Origin: Nosema muscidifuracis
Lineage: Eukaryota > Microsporidia > Nosematidae
Assembly: GCA_028335825.1 (NCBI GenBank)
Contig: JAIOKI010000002.1
Coordinates: forward strand, 62,001 to 126,000
Length of the DNA: 64,000 nt
Direction of reading: 5' to 3'
The position numbers and the translations under genes were made by a program. This document shows positions 33,993 through 45,226 of the stretch, in pieces. The notes beneath the pieces were generated by a model. The model did not search any database. It saw nothing but the letters and a program-made list of their open reading frames with translations, and was not told the DNA's origin. Numbering within the stretch: the stretch's first letter is position 1; each line of letters opens with the position of its first letter.

Positions 33993-35322
33993 TTAATCTG
34001 TAATTTTTGGGGTTGATAAACTATATTTAATTTATCAACTATAAACTTATTTGAGTGATAGATATTGTGTATTAAGTTTATTAATCAAAAATTAATTGTC
34101 TTTTTTTAAATTCTAAAAATAGTAAGTAATTTTGAAATTATGTCATATTTTAATATATAAAACGTCATTTTCAAATGTTTTTTTTACTTTTTTAATTTAA
34201 ATCAAAAAGATTATTAATTATAAGTCAAGTATTTCGAGTAAAATAACATCATATTTTAACTAATATTTGAATAATAGCAAATTTAAAGGCTTAATATAAA
34301 GATATTAAGTTGAAAATAGTACCAATTTATCTTCTGTGAATTCAAATTCATATTCAATCATTTTTATTAAGAAGACTCTTAAAAGCATCTTATTAGATAA
34401 CAAACACAGAGACGAATGTAAAATACATTGTCTAGAAAAGAAAAGGTACAAGAAAGATTATAGTCACGAATAAAAAGATTATTAATTAATTTATTAAATT
34501 TGTTTATTCTATACAAATCTGCAATAATTAAACTATAAAATAAAATATTAAAAATGTTTTTCAACAAAAGAGCTGAGATATAAGTAGATACATAAACCAA
34601 AAAGAAAAATATTTAATACATTAAGTTGAATATGTTTGTGTTAGATAAAATTGAAAGGAACTCTAAATAGTAGAAAGTAGTATATTTTCGTTTGATAATC
34701 TAATGGCAGTCTAAGTGGAAAAAAATAATAAGCATAAAACAGAAAAAATATCTTATATTATTACGTAAGATGAAAAAGTTAATCATTTATAACTATATAG
34801 ATAATAGATTTGTCTTTTGATCTAGAATGCTTAATATTATTTTTGAAAGTTTTCTTTTTAACTCAACATATGCTGATGAACAAAGAAGACCTATATAAAT
34901 CTCAAAAGACATGTCATATCAGTTTAATCTAAAGACTAGAACGTAAAATATACCTCAATAAAATTATTTTAACGATATTTTATAATGCCCATTAGCATCC
35001 TTTTTTTGTAATCAGTATTCTTAATTATAATTTAAGTGAACGAAAATTATAGAATTAACTTAGGAATATTAACCATTAAAAGACATGAGTTTCAATGGAT
35101 ATTAAATTCTGAATATTCTTACCTCCTGTTTATTCATAATTTCTATATGACGTTTCTTGAACTTCCAATTTTTCTCCTTTTCTGTATCTCACTGGTTTGA
35201 TTCTCCAGACACAAAATTAAATATAGACCTGTATATTAAAAACTATAAAGACTCATTTATATCAACTAATTATATTTTTATTTATAATATTAAAATAAAC
35301 AGACCCTATAAATTAATAAAAT
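33993..35322. other. Spacer with a decayed coding-like patch at 34350-34970
   Basis: The patch is less AT-biased on the plus strand and gives short protein-like runs, repeatedly broken; no family recognised. The rest is plain AT-rich spacer. The short open frames at 34379-34600 and 35157-35363 have no start signal and look like chance. Confidence 0.3.
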
Positions 35323-36591
35323 TTATTGCAAGCAAGGTTCCATTTGATTTTTTGTCTCTTTAAAGCTAAGAAAAGTATAGATTGCTGTTAATATCATAGA
35401 TAATGAGAAAAAACTATAGATCAAATTACCAAAAAAATCAAATATCAACTTAGAAAAAACTGTTATTACAAATGCAGCACACCAATTTGCCAATACTGCA
35501 ATAAAATTTCCCGCCTTTGCATAGGGCTTAGGTAATATTTCTCCTAAAATCACCCATGGAATATTGCCTAACCCAATGTTGAAAGTTATAAAGAATGCTC
35601 CTAGCACGATATGCTGAAAATTCAAGAAGCTCATACATCCTATAGCCACAGCTGTAGTTAAACAACTTGTTACAAAGAATATCTTTCGACCTCCAAGATC
35701 ACACAACCATCCAGATAGACACGTTAAAAATACACCTATACTGAAATTTACTATTCCGAATATATATGGATGAGATGTTCTTTGAAGAATATCACTTGCA
35801 AAAAGAGCTAGAAAATCTATACCAGATAAATGTTGACCAACATGAAAAATAATTGAAATAAGAAGACTTTTTCTGCATTCTTTAGATTTAATAGTTTCTA
35901 ATATTGATTTATTATCTTCTATAACTTCTTCGTTATTAAGATTAATTAAAAACAATAAAAAAGTTTGTATGGCAAATATTGTGCAAAGAATAGTATGAGG
36001 TATGAAAAATAACTCAGATGCACTAAAATATGATAAAATCTGGCCTATTAAAAGACCTAGAGTAATAAATCCAGGATAAAGAGCGCCAAAGAATCCTCTT
36101 GCTTTTTCTGGAGAAAGTTCATAAATAACTCCTGGTACAATAGCACCTGCAAATCCAGCATTAATTCCCATGAAAAATCTTGCTGCTCCAATAAAATACA
36201 CGTGAGGGTAGAAATAAATCGAAAAGAAAGATACTAAATTGATTATTGAACCTATTAAAAGAAAGATTTTTTTTGAAAATATATTTGATTGAAAAAAATT
36301 GAAAAGAACGTGTCCAAGAGCCCCACCTGCTAAAAGTAAAGATACAGCCACTCCATAGATACTATTAAAATCTTCGGCATTAACATCTGAAGAAAATTTT
36401 TTACTAGCTTGGAATTCTACTATTCCAGAGTTTAATCCTAAACCATAAGCTAAGGCAGATAGCGAAACAATAAATATTGTTATGATGTTACGTCGGACGT
36501 TTTTTCTAGACACTATTAATTCTTCAACTAATTCTGTTTCCTTGTTTTCTTTATTAAGCATTTCAAGTTCAATAGCTGATTGATTTTCCAT
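35323..36591 (-). CDS. Major facilitator superfamily sugar-type transporter
   Basis: This encodes about 422 residues from the ATG at 36589-36591. This start is chosen because GGG at 36595-36597 (CCC on the coding strand) sits three bases upstream; a longer non-ATG frame is unlikely. About 12 membrane helices are visible. Sugar-porter features include FMGINAGFAGAIVPGVIYELSPEKARGFFGALYP (the PESPR-like region after helix 6 is replaced by a charged loop EEVIEDNKS) and WLCDLGGRKIFF, matching the D-R-x-GRR loop motif between helices 8 and 9. A GLGNIPWVILGEILP segment matches the GPIPW/x-E motif of hexose carriers. It likely imports glucose or a related sugar from the host. The substrate is not proven. 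Confidence 0.9.
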   Translation of the reverse strand: MENQSAIELEMLNKENKETELVEELIVSRKNVRRNIITIFIVSLSALAYGLGLNSGIVEFQASKKFSSDVNAEDFNSIYGVAVSLLLAGGALGHVLFNFFQSNIFSKKIFLLIGSIINLVSFFSIYFYPHVYFIGAARFFMGINAGFAGAIVPGVIYELSPEKARGFFGALYPGFITLGLLIGQILSYFSASELFFIPHTILCTIFAIQTFLLFLINLNNEEVIEDNKSILETIKSKECRKSLLISIIFHVGQHLSGIDFLALFASDILQRTSHPYIFGIVNFSIGVFLTCLSGWLCDLGGRKIFFVTSCLTTAVAIGCMSFLNFQHIVLGAFFITFNIGLGNIPWVILGEILPKPYAKAGNFIAVLANWCAAFVITVFSKLIFDFFGNLIYSFFSLSMILTAIYTFLSFKETKNQMEPCLQ

Positions 36592-37902
36592 GAAGGGCAC
36601 TGATTTATTTTTTTTATGTATTAAATTTAAAATAAAAATTTTTAAGTGATCGAATTTAATCTTTTTATTATAAAATTATAATTTTGTTTGTATAATTAAT
36701 GATATATTACACATCATCAATTATATTAAGTGATGTTTAGTATCATATTAAAGTCTATTATTTAATATTTTATTTATCAATTCTATTTTATTAACTATTA
36801 AAAAAAAAATATATATTTTTTATTTTTGATATCATTTTTTATTTATTATAAATGAAATCTTAGCAACATAATTCGTAAATTTTCTTATTAAAAGTTCATA
36901 CGATAAAAATCAATGAAATTTCAACTCGTTCGTGAAATTTGAAAAAATTTCGTATTATTGATAATAGAGCTAGGGATGAAAAAAATTTATACAATAATTG
37001 TAAACAGTCAAAAAAACAGTGTTTAAATTTTTCTTAAGTATAAAAAGATGTTATGCTATGATTACAATTAATAAAAAAATTAATTTATCTACAAATTCCA
37101 AGAAAAAGAAGGTAAAACAGATATTCTTAGAAATAATTATAAATTCAATCAATTATATTTTTAGACATAAAACTGAATACTATAAATCTTGCATAGTTAT
37201 ATTAATTTTTAATAAATAAAATTTATATAATAAAATAGCAAGTGACGTCTCGAGATAACTTTACAAAAAAATATCAGGAAGATTAGAAATGTGAAAAATT
37301 AACTATCTTTGATACTTGAATTCAAACTCATAATGATCTCATTTATTATATCTCGAACGTAATATTAAAAAATATAACATGATCCTGAAGCAACTTAAAG
37401 ATCAATTCTAAATAGTCACTTTATAAAAGAAGACCTTTGAATTAATTTTTCTAAATTTAGATGAACTAGTAATCAAAATTATATTATCTAGAGGTATAAA
37501 AATCTAATCTTTTACTAGTAATAAATAAATTATTACATTATCTAAAAATTAAATTAAATCATTTTTTGAAAGAACTTATTCATCTCAAAATTATAGAGTG
37601 TACAAGCAATATTGTTTACTTTTCTTTTTTTTTAATATTTTTTGTTGATTTTATACATTAAAATTTTTTTAATTAAAAATAAAATAAACAAACATAGATA
37701 TACACATATATGAATAGAAGGACTAACAAATTAAGTTATAATACATAGACCGAAACTTAAACCTGTGACTGTAATAATTAACATAAAACATATTTTTCTT
37801 TTAGAATCATTTAATCCTCAATTTAAAATGACAGCTTATCATATTATCGAAATTAGAGTGATTTATAGTTTCATTGATTACTAATTGTCTAAATTATAAG
37901 GT
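36592..37902. other. AT-rich spacer
   Basis: No credible gene. The short frame at 37019-37219 begins with GTG and has a composition typical of chance AT-rich sequence. Confidence 0.35.
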
Positions 37903-37904
37903 AT

Positions 37905-38108
37905 TTTAAAGGTTTCTAATAATATTTTTATATTAAAAGGTTTCTAATAATATATTATTAAAATATAAAAAATACTAAATATTTTTATATTAAAAGGTTT
38001 CTAATAGTATGTTATTTTCAATATAAAAATACTAAAAATTTTTATTTAAAGGTTTCTAATAGTATGTTATTTTCAATATAAAAGATACTAAAGATTTTTA
38101 TATTAAAA
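37905..38108. repeat. AT-rich minisatellite, unit about 60-65 bases
   Basis: Four degenerate copies built on AAAGGTTTCTAATA followed by a TATTATTTTCAATATAAAA-like half. The last two copies are nearly identical. Confidence 0.75.
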
Positions 38109-38930
38109 ATGTATTCTTGTACAAAAAAAGAAACTTATTCATGTTTAAATGTAATTTTAAACACAAATTTATATTTCCAAATTTTTTCTTTTTTTCTAAC
38201 AGAAACTTCTAATAAAGCATTTCTCATGATACTTAATAAAAAACTAAATTTAAACTATTTTTTCTAATCTTTGATATCATTTAATAAATTAATAATTATA
38301 TTTAAGAACTTTAACAAACTTAAAATATCATTTTTTAATTGTAATGTATTTATTATAGAATGATATACTTATTTAAAAATATATATCCTAATACTAAATA
38401 ATCTAGAAACTTATAAAAGACCTAAGTCAATACATATATAATATTTCATTAGTAATTTAAATAATTAATATAACTTATAATTTTAATTTACTTATTTCTT
38501 CTTATATCTTAAAATATATCAAGAATAAAGGATATTTTAATTGTGTATAAATTATAGAAGGTAAAAACAACAATTTTTCATCAACCTTCAGAGTAGTATT
38601 TTAAATAAAAATAATAAAGATTTTTAATATCTCTTATTTAATATAAAACTTTTTATAGAAATGTCTTTATTGAGAAAGTGATTTTAGAATTTAATATATA
38701 AAAAAATGTATTAAAGAAAAGATTCATTTCTAAATTTAATATATTTAAAATCATTCTGTTCACTATTATTAGTATCAAAAAAATATTTTTATTCTACTTA
38801 TTGTATTTTTACTCTTTATTATTAGTTAAGTTATTTATTTTTTCATAGTAGAAAATTTAAGTATATCAATCAAAAATCAAGTTTCAAATTCGAGAAATTA
38901 TACTTTATAATTTTATTATATAATTATTCT
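38109..38930. other. AT-rich spacer
   Basis: No gene seen. Confidence 0.35.
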
Positions 38931-39090
38931 TAAGTAATTATTATATATATTAAATATTCCTAGGTAATTATTATATATATTAAATATTTATAGGTAATTA
39001 TTATATATATTAAATATTTATAGGTAATTATTATATATATTAAATATTTCTAGGTAATTATTATATATATTAAATATTTATAGGTAATTA
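38931..39090. repeat. 30-bp minisatellite, five full copies
   Basis: Exact 30-base period starting at 38931, 38961, 38991, 39021 and 39051. Each unit is TAGGTAATTATTATATATAT plus TAAATATT and two variable bases. Confidence 0.9.
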
Positions 39091-39120
39091 TATTAATGAT
39101 TATAAGATAATTAAATACCT

Positions 39121-39192
39121 TTATATATATTATTAACCTTTTATATATATTATTAACCTTTTATATATATTATTAACCTTTTATATATATTA
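39121..39192. repeat. 20-bp minisatellite, three full copies and a partial one
   Basis: Unit TTATATATATTATTAACCTT repeated exactly, directly after the 30-bp array. Confidence 0.9.
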
Positions 39193-39286
39193 CTAAATAC
39201 TTTATAAGATAATTCGTCAGATAATTATAAATATTTCTAACATGTTTCAGATTTAAAATAAATTTAATGATTGACCCCATAGAATC

Positions 39287-39631
39287 ATGAATATACCACA
39301 CAATCTATCAAAAACAGTATCACCAAAAAACATTATATTTAAAGCAAAGACTATCAAAAAAGGAAGATTTATTATAGAAGATTACAGCGAATATGCAGTC
39401 AAAGATTATAAAAAGTTTGTTATCAAGCTTAACAGCTGTGATCGTAAAAAAGCTTCTATTAAAACTGAGGATATGGAAAGAATCTGTAAATTAGTAGAAA
39501 TACAGCAAAAACAAATTAGTCTTATGAAGACGTGTATAGGAGATCATCCATTATTGAATACTCTGTTTGAGAATTCAAGTAAAACTGTGGATACAATACT
39601 TAAGGAAATCAAGGATAAACTAAAAAATTAA
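39287..39631 (+). CDS. Hypothetical helical protein, 114 residues
   Basis: CCCC at 39275-39278 lies eight bases before the ATG. The protein is small, basic and largely helical. Residues 1-45 hold IIFKAKTIKKGRFIIEDY (beta-like). Residues 60-112 hold a probable coiled coil (MERICKLVEIQQKQIS, then LKEIKDKLKN). There is no signal peptide or membrane helix. The start signal and residue pattern support a real gene. A structural or complex-subunit role is possible from the coiled coil; no family recognised. Confidence 0.6.
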   Translation: MNIPHNLSKTVSPKNIIFKAKTIKKGRFIIEDYSEYAVKDYKKFVIKLNSCDRKKASIKTEDMERICKLVEIQQKQISLMKTCIGDHPLLNTLFENSSKTVDTILKEIKDKLKN

Positions 39632-40382
39632 ATATATTTAAGGATATTTTCATTTTTTATTGATTATAAAAATATTAAATATAAAGACAAGTATTTTTTT
39701 TCTCAGTTCAGATCTATCACTCTTGAGATCATCTTTTTGGAATATAATAGGAACTTAAATAGGAAGTGGTAAACACGATTAATATTCATTTAAAATTGTA
39801 AATATTAAAATAAGTCTACTTAAAATATAGAATATTTTTTAATATAAAAGTCCTAATACTTAGATTAAATAATTTATTTGATTTTTTATCTATAAAATTT
39901 CGTATTCATAGATTTTTATAATAGTTATAAAACTAATTTAATTTTCTTTTTATTTTTCATAAAAGTGAGGATCTCTCATTTATATTAGTAAGATATGAAT
40001 TTATAAAATTATATTAATAACATATGAATTTATAACCTTGTATTAATAACATATGAATTTATAAACTTATATATAAGTCTGCATAGGAATTTATAATCTT
40101 GTATTAGTAATATATGAATTCATAATCTAAAATTAGTAATATATGAATTTATAATCTTAAATTAATAACATATGAATTTATATTAAAGAATTTCATTTTT
40201 ATGTTATTTTTTTTGGTCTATCTATAATAATAAATCTTTAAAATAATATTTAGTTTATTTTTTGAATTTGTTTTTATATTTATATAAACATTAATTTATA
40301 TTAAAAAATAAATTAAATTTAATAATTTGAAATATATTAAAAAATAAATTGCTTTATTACTCAAATCTTCCTTAATTAGATG
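39632..40382. repeat. Spacer with a degenerate ~30-bp repeat around 39985-40180
   Basis: About six degenerate copies of ATATGAATTTATAATCTTG followed by TATTAATAAC between 39985 and 40180. The rest is plain AT-rich sequence between convergent genes. Confidence 0.65.
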
Positions 40383-40871
40383 TTATTCAATATCATGATA
40401 CGTCTTAAGATGATACTTTAAACCATTATTATTCTTATATTTTCTTCCACACCCTTCTACGTCACAGACAAATGGCTTATGAACGCTAAGCTTCTCTTTT
40501 GAATGACCTTCCTTCATGTGATATTTTAATCCAAATGCTGATGTATATTGTCTATTACAATTATCGAGCATACACTTATATATCTTTTTATCACATCCTT
40601 CCTGCTTTTTAACTTCCTTTGGAACTTCTTCTTTAACACAATCTTCATTTTTCCAATTGTGGTTATATGGATTTTTATTCAAAAACTGTATCTTTTCAGT
40701 TTCAAGGATTCTTTTTCTACTAAATAAATTTCTAAATGGTATGTATGTTTTATAATTTCTTCCATACATCTTAATACTATTTTCTATATCTTTATTATCA
40801 TAGAAATCTATCTCTGGATGATTCTTTTCTAAATATTCATCAAAGAGCTTTTTTATTAGATGATATGTCAT
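40383..40871 (-). CDS. C2H2 zinc-finger protein (two fingers), paralogue 2
   Basis: This encodes 162 residues. GGG at 40880-40882 (CCC on the coding strand) precedes the ATG. It has the same layout as 22628-23140: an N-terminal block (IKMYGRNYKTYIPFRNLF, then FLNKNPYNHNW), a charged linker and two C2H2 fingers near residues 98-160 with CMLDNCNRQY, LKYHMKEGHS and CGRKYKNNNGLKYH. The finger region is over 80% identical to its paralogue by eye, while the N-terminal half is far more divergent. This pattern suggests conserved DNA recognition with changing partners. A TGAGTCA site lies about 37 bases upstream of the start. Likely a nuclear regulator. Confidence 0.85.
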   Translation of the reverse strand: MTYHLIKKLFDEYLEKNHPEIDFYDNKDIENSIKMYGRNYKTYIPFRNLFSRKRILETEKIQFLNKNPYNHNWKNEDCVKEEVPKEVKKQEGCDKKIYKCMLDNCNRQYTSAFGLKYHMKEGHSKEKLSVHKPFVCDVEGCGRKYKNNNGLKYHLKTYHDIE

Positions 40872-41231
40872 TTAAGGATGGGTATCACAAAATTAAATAA
40901 CCGAGAATGACTCAAGAAACTAAACACCAATCTATATAAATCAAAATTAATATATAAATTATCTACTGTTTATATTAATAACAATAAATTGTAAAAATAC
41001 AAACAAACATTATTGAACATTTTTTCGTATTTTATAAATATATTTGATGAGCAAATTAAATTTATCAAAAATCTCCTTTATAAAAGTTTCTTATTTTTCA
41101 ATTATCAATTATCAGTTTAAATTATATTAAATAGCTTTTAGAATAAATTTGAAATTGATTATTAATAAATTGAATTTAAAATAGTAAATAAATGACACAC
41201 TATTAAAAACATATTTATGATATATTTTAGA

Positions 41232-41448
41232 TAAATATCAATAAATATTCTTCCTTATATATATCAATAAATATTCTTCCTTATATATATCAATAAATAT
41301 TCTTCCTTATAAATATATCAATAAATATTCTTCCTTATAAATATATCAATAAATATTCTTCCTTATAAATATATCAATAAATATTCTTCCTTATATATAT
41401 CAATAAATATTCTTCCTTATAAATATATCAATAAATATTCTTCCTTAT
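41232..41448. repeat. AT-rich minisatellite, eight copies
   Basis: Unit of 24-28 bases built on ATATCAATAAATATTCTTCC followed by TTAT with variable spacer. It lies about 45 bases beyond the 3' end of the lipase gene. Spacer on either side (40872-41231) holds no gene. Confidence 0.9.
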
Positions 41449-41491
41449 ATATCAAATGGTAATAATAATATATTAAATAGATTTTCTTATT

Positions 41492-42205
41492 TTAAATTAA
41501 TTTTTTTAAATAACTCAATAAAACACTACTATTATGAAATATAACACTCTTAATTTTAGTATCTATATTTATACAATAAACCTTACCAGAATGTTTTCTT
41601 GTATTTATTTTATATCCCAATATTTTACATAATTTATCACATTTTCCTGTATAAATACTATCATTACACATTCCATAATGTACAATATCACTTTCTTCAT
41701 TGTATAAATTTAAAAGTCTACTAAAATATTCTTCACCTGGAGATGCAAATGTAATACATTTAAATTTATAAATCATATTCAATAAACTTGCTAATGCTCC
41801 TCCTAAGCTATGACCAGTCAAAATAATCTTTTTATCTGGATATAAATACATAATGCTATCAATTACTATTCTAAGATCGGATAAATAATGTAATTTATCA
41901 AAATGAATCTTTTTAGAATAATTACATTCTTCATTATAATTTTCTCTTTCTAATTTATGTTTACATGTATTAAACATTATATTTACCATCTTCTTATCAT
42001 TTGTACTAGTCTCCCCTAATTCAAATCCTAAAATATTCAAGGATGTACCCTTAATAGCAAGAACTAAGGAATTTCCATATTCAAATAACTTACATCTAAC
42101 TCCATCATTCTCATATCCATATTTATATATTATATTAGATAAATCTGTGTTGTGATATGTATTTATAGACATTTCTAGGAGTTCTATAAGAAATTTGAAA
42201 TTCAT
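41492..42205 (-). CDS. ATG15: Class 3 lipase, ATG15-like
   Basis: This encodes 237 residues with an alpha/beta-hydrolase core. The nucleophile elbow GHSLGGALASLL lies near residues 130-141, followed by FASPGEEYF, which supplies the region before the catalytic aspartate. The HYGMCNDSIYTGKC segment and the late NTRKHSGKVYC segment correspond to the HTADPIPMGTC and RCHTG parts of fungal ATG15. These give a likely S-D-H triad with D in the MCNDSIY segment and H in the late segment. ATG15 breaks down membranes of autophagic bodies in the vacuole. The N-terminal membrane anchor of yeast ATG15 is missing; the ATG has no CCC signal nearby. The exact member of the lipase family remains somewhat open. 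Confidence 0.75.
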   Translation of the reverse strand: MNFKFLIELLEMSINTYHNTDLSNIIYKYGYENDGVRCKLFEYGNSLVLAIKGTSLNILGFELGETSTNDKKMVNIMFNTCKHKLERENYNEECNYSKKIHFDKLHYLSDLRIVIDSIMYLYPDKKIILTGHSLGGALASLLNMIYKFKCITFASPGEEYFSRLLNLYNEESDIVHYGMCNDSIYTGKCDKLCKILGYKINTRKHSGKVYCINIDTKIKSVIFHNSSVLLSYLKKLI

Positions 42206-42652
42206 GCTTGTAAATCATTTTCTAAATTTATGCTGTTTTAAAAAATTTAAATCAAAACAAAAAAGATAAAATTGAATATTTTTAAGAGAAATCTATGTTA
42301 AGGTATTTAATTAATTTGAAAAATACTTAATTAATGTTTCATATCAAATATATAGATTTATTTAACATCTGGAATTATTTAATATATAGAATTATTTGAT
42401 ATATAGATTTATTTTTATTATATAGAATTAATATTATTTAATATAGATTTATTTAATATATAGAATTAATATTATTTTTATCAAATACAAACATTTAGTC
42501 ATATCAAATATAAAGATTTAGTCATTCAAATAAACATTCAATCTTATCAAATAAACACTAAGTCTTATCAAATATAAATAATCATTTTTATTTTATATAA
42601 ACACTCATTCTTAATTATTAAACACTAAATCCCATTTATTAAACACCCAGTA
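42206..42652. repeat. Spacer with degenerate TATAGATTTATTTAATA and ATCAAATA repeats
   Basis: Short AT-rich words recur irregularly from about 42340 to 42650 (TATAGAATTA, ATCAAATATAAA and TTAGTCTTATC types). No gene. Confidence 0.6.
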
Positions 42653-45127
42653 CTATTTAATTAATTTTAATTTAGAAACTGATTCCTTATCTTTAATACT
42701 AAATATGTCATTTATATTCGCTAATCTATTTCCATTTAATTTCTTAATAAAAAATGATAGAATCTCATTATCTTCTAAAAATAAATTGTCTTCTAATTTG
42801 TTTGTATCTGTATTTAAATATAAAATATAATATCTTAAATAAATATCTTCAAGTTCATTTATATCCAAAAAATTATTTATAAATTTGGATGTATCAATTT
42901 TAGTTACTTTGAGAATATTTTTAAGAAAAAATTCGTCATATATTTTTTTATATTTCTTATACTGAGCTATTCTATCATTTAAAATATTTAAAATATTATT
43001 AATTAATACATCTTTGTATATAATCAAATTATTATCATATTTATAATAAATAACTAACTGTGGTACACTTTCTTCTTTTATTAATATCTTATGATTTGTA
43101 CATTTAAGTATAAGCTTATAAGATTGAATTTTTATACTTGCATCTTCTGATTTTAAATAATTATATAAAATATCTTTATGATTCATAATAAACTTAAAAT
43201 AGAAATTTATAATTTCATTTTCATATTCTTGATCTACAGTGTTAGTAAGCAAATTCAGAAATTCTAATAAATTATATTTGTAAATTGAATTATTTTTTTG
43301 TTGATTATTTGAATCCTGTATAAATCTAAGTAATATTTCATCTAACTTGTGTTTATAAATAATTCCTAATTCGGGTTTAAATTGTAAAATATAAATTAAA
43401 GATCTCTCTTTGTTGATTGACCAACAAAATTCATTAAAATATTTCATAAAATCAGGATGATTACAAGAACTCATTATAACTAATTTATAATCATGTTTTG
43501 GCATACTTATATTATAATAAGAATTCTTATTTAAATATTGTCCAATACTTTTTGTATATGGATTTTGTAAAATTAATTTTTTAAATTTCTCTATTAAGTC
43601 ATTTTTTAGACTTGTTTTTATATTGTAATGTACATTTGTTAGTATCTCAATAATCTTTATATTTCTTAAAATATTAGTATCATCATCTAATATTAAAGAT
43701 GCTATATAATCTTCATTAATTTTATCAGGGAAGTATTTTGAATAATGTAAAATTAAATCTAAAGTGTAAATATCATAAACTTCAAGATCATTAAATTCTA
43801 AATATTGAATTACTTCCTTATTATAAAAATTATAAAATATTTTAGAAAATAATCCAATATCATTTATCTTTATATTTATATCTCTTGTAATTGGTATAAC
43901 TTTTACTTCAAGAAATTTTCTATATACAATTGAATTATCTAAATTTTTCAAATATCTAAAAATCACCCTTAATTTTTCACCATCTCCTGTATTCTCCATT
44001 AAATTAATTAAATATTCATTATTAAAAATACTTAAGATACGAATAGAAACTTCATATATTCTTATAGAATTATCTTTTGAAAGTTTTTTACATATTTTAA
44101 ATACTCTTTTTTTGTTAAATACAATATTATTTAAATTAATTTTTGATAAGAAATTAGCTATTCTGTATCTTTTCTTATTTGTCTTAACTGTCATTATATT
44201 AAGAAAATAATTAAAAATACGTTTTAAATATTTCTTTTCAATTTCTAAATTTTTATCATTCTGAACTCCTTTAAAATGAGAAAGTTGTGATAATATAAAT
44301 TCAAATATATCAAATGTAATGTTTATACCATTTTCAATATCTTCATTTTGACAATTATCTAAATAATAATCTATAAATGAATAAAGAAATTCTATATTTT
44401 CTATGCTAATACATTTACGAATTATTTTTTCAAATTTACTTATTCTATTATCTTTAAATATCAAGTAAAATAAATTTGTTACTTTACTTTCTAATATGAT
44501 ATTCTTATTATTATAAAAATAATCTAACAAGAATTTTACTTTGATTTCTTTAAAATTAGAAATATAAGGTAGATCATAAATAAGTATCTCTTCGAAACAT
44601 GATTTATCAAATTTCTTAACTATTTCATAAGCATATATTTTAGTTCCTAATTCTATTTTAGTCTTTTTATACATTAATTTTATTAAAAATGGTATTAAAA
44701 CTTTAGTATTAAATTTAAACAAGTCTTCCTTCAAACCAATATCAAGATTCTTAAGTATTTCTAAAATTAATATACCATCAATATGGCCTGAAAAATTAAC
44801 TTTTTTCACATATTCGTCAAGTTTTTCTATTAAATAAAGATTTGGATTTTTTAGTATTTCATAAGTACATAAATAAATGTATATAAAAATATCATTAAGA
44901 TTATTAGGAAGTTTTTCTAAAGAAATTGATATATTCTTTTCTGATATCATTTTCTTAATATTTTCTCTAATAATATCATTACTATCTTCAGTTAATTTAT
45001 TACTATCTTCAGTCAATTTATTTTTTGTTATATCCCTAATAATATCATTACTATCTTCAGTTAATTTATTTTTTGTTATATCCCTAATAATATCATTACT
45101 ATCTTCAGTCAATTTATTTTTTGTCAT
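42653..45127 (-). CDS. Large helical-repeat (HEAT/ARM-like) hypothetical protein
   Basis: This encodes about 824 residues. The start is placed at 45125-45127 because the coding strand reads ACCCTA directly before that ATG. An in-frame ATG 14 codons upstream (45169) has no such signal. The N-terminus carries three tandem copies of KNKLTEDSNDIIRDIT (about residues 2-50), mirrored by a DNA repeat. The rest is entirely alpha-helical, leucine/isoleucine-rich, with repeated helix pairs typical of HEAT or armadillo scaffolds (for example FNNEYLINLMENTGDGEKLR, then LYNYLKSEDASIKIQSYKLI). It could be a condensin, adaptin, importin or TOG-type subunit. I cannot choose from the sequence. Confidence 0.65.
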   Translation of the reverse strand: MTKNKLTEDSNDIIRDITKNKLTEDSNDIIRDITKNKLTEDSNKLTEDSNDIIRENIKKMISEKNISISLEKLPNNLNDIFIYIYLCTYEILKNPNLYLIEKLDEYVKKVNFSGHIDGILILEILKNLDIGLKEDLFKFNTKVLIPFLIKLMYKKTKIELGTKIYAYEIVKKFDKSCFEEILIYDLPYISNFKEIKVKFLLDYFYNNKNIILESKVTNLFYLIFKDNRISKFEKIIRKCISIENIEFLYSFIDYYLDNCQNEDIENGINITFDIFEFILSQLSHFKGVQNDKNLEIEKKYLKRIFNYFLNIMTVKTNKKRYRIANFLSKINLNNIVFNKKRVFKICKKLSKDNSIRIYEVSIRILSIFNNEYLINLMENTGDGEKLRVIFRYLKNLDNSIVYRKFLEVKVIPITRDINIKINDIGLFSKIFYNFYNKEVIQYLEFNDLEVYDIYTLDLILHYSKYFPDKINEDYIASLILDDDTNILRNIKIIEILTNVHYNIKTSLKNDLIEKFKKLILQNPYTKSIGQYLNKNSYYNISMPKHDYKLVIMSSCNHPDFMKYFNEFCWSINKERSLIYILQFKPELGIIYKHKLDEILLRFIQDSNNQQKNNSIYKYNLLEFLNLLTNTVDQEYENEIINFYFKFIMNHKDILYNYLKSEDASIKIQSYKLILKCTNHKILIKEESVPQLVIYYKYDNNLIIYKDVLINNILNILNDRIAQYKKYKKIYDEFFLKNILKVTKIDTSKFINNFLDINELEDIYLRYYILYLNTDTNKLEDNLFLEDNEILSFFIKKLNGNRLANINDIFSIKDKESVSKLKLIK
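44985..45125. repeat. In-frame 48-bp coding minisatellite
   Basis: Nearly identical units (TCTTCAGTCAATTTATTTTT type on the plus strand) encode the repeated KNKLTEDSNDIIRDIT segment at the amino end of the 42653-45127 protein. One shortened unit (NKLTEDS) shows ongoing slippage. Confidence 0.85.
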
Positions 45128-45129
45128 TA

Positions 45130-45132
45130 GGG
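45130..45132 (-). promoter_or_regulatory. CCC start signal that sets the start of the helical-repeat gene
   Basis: The coding strand reads ACCCTAATG here. It matches the signal of neighbouring genes and favours the downstream ATG. Confidence 0.55.
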
Positions 45133-45226
45133 TATTAAATATTTTTTTTCGCTTTTCTAATTTTACCATAATTTATGCATAAAATATTTTTTTTTTAAAA
45201 TATAAATTTTTAAACTCTAATTTCAT

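Noticed and set aside
34379-34600. Possible small membrane gene on the minus strand
   Set aside because: It lies in a decayed patch, has no start signal and its hydrophobicity follows from T-richness.
37019-37219. Possible small gene
   Set aside because: GTG start, no CCC signal and a composition expected by chance in AT-rich DNA.
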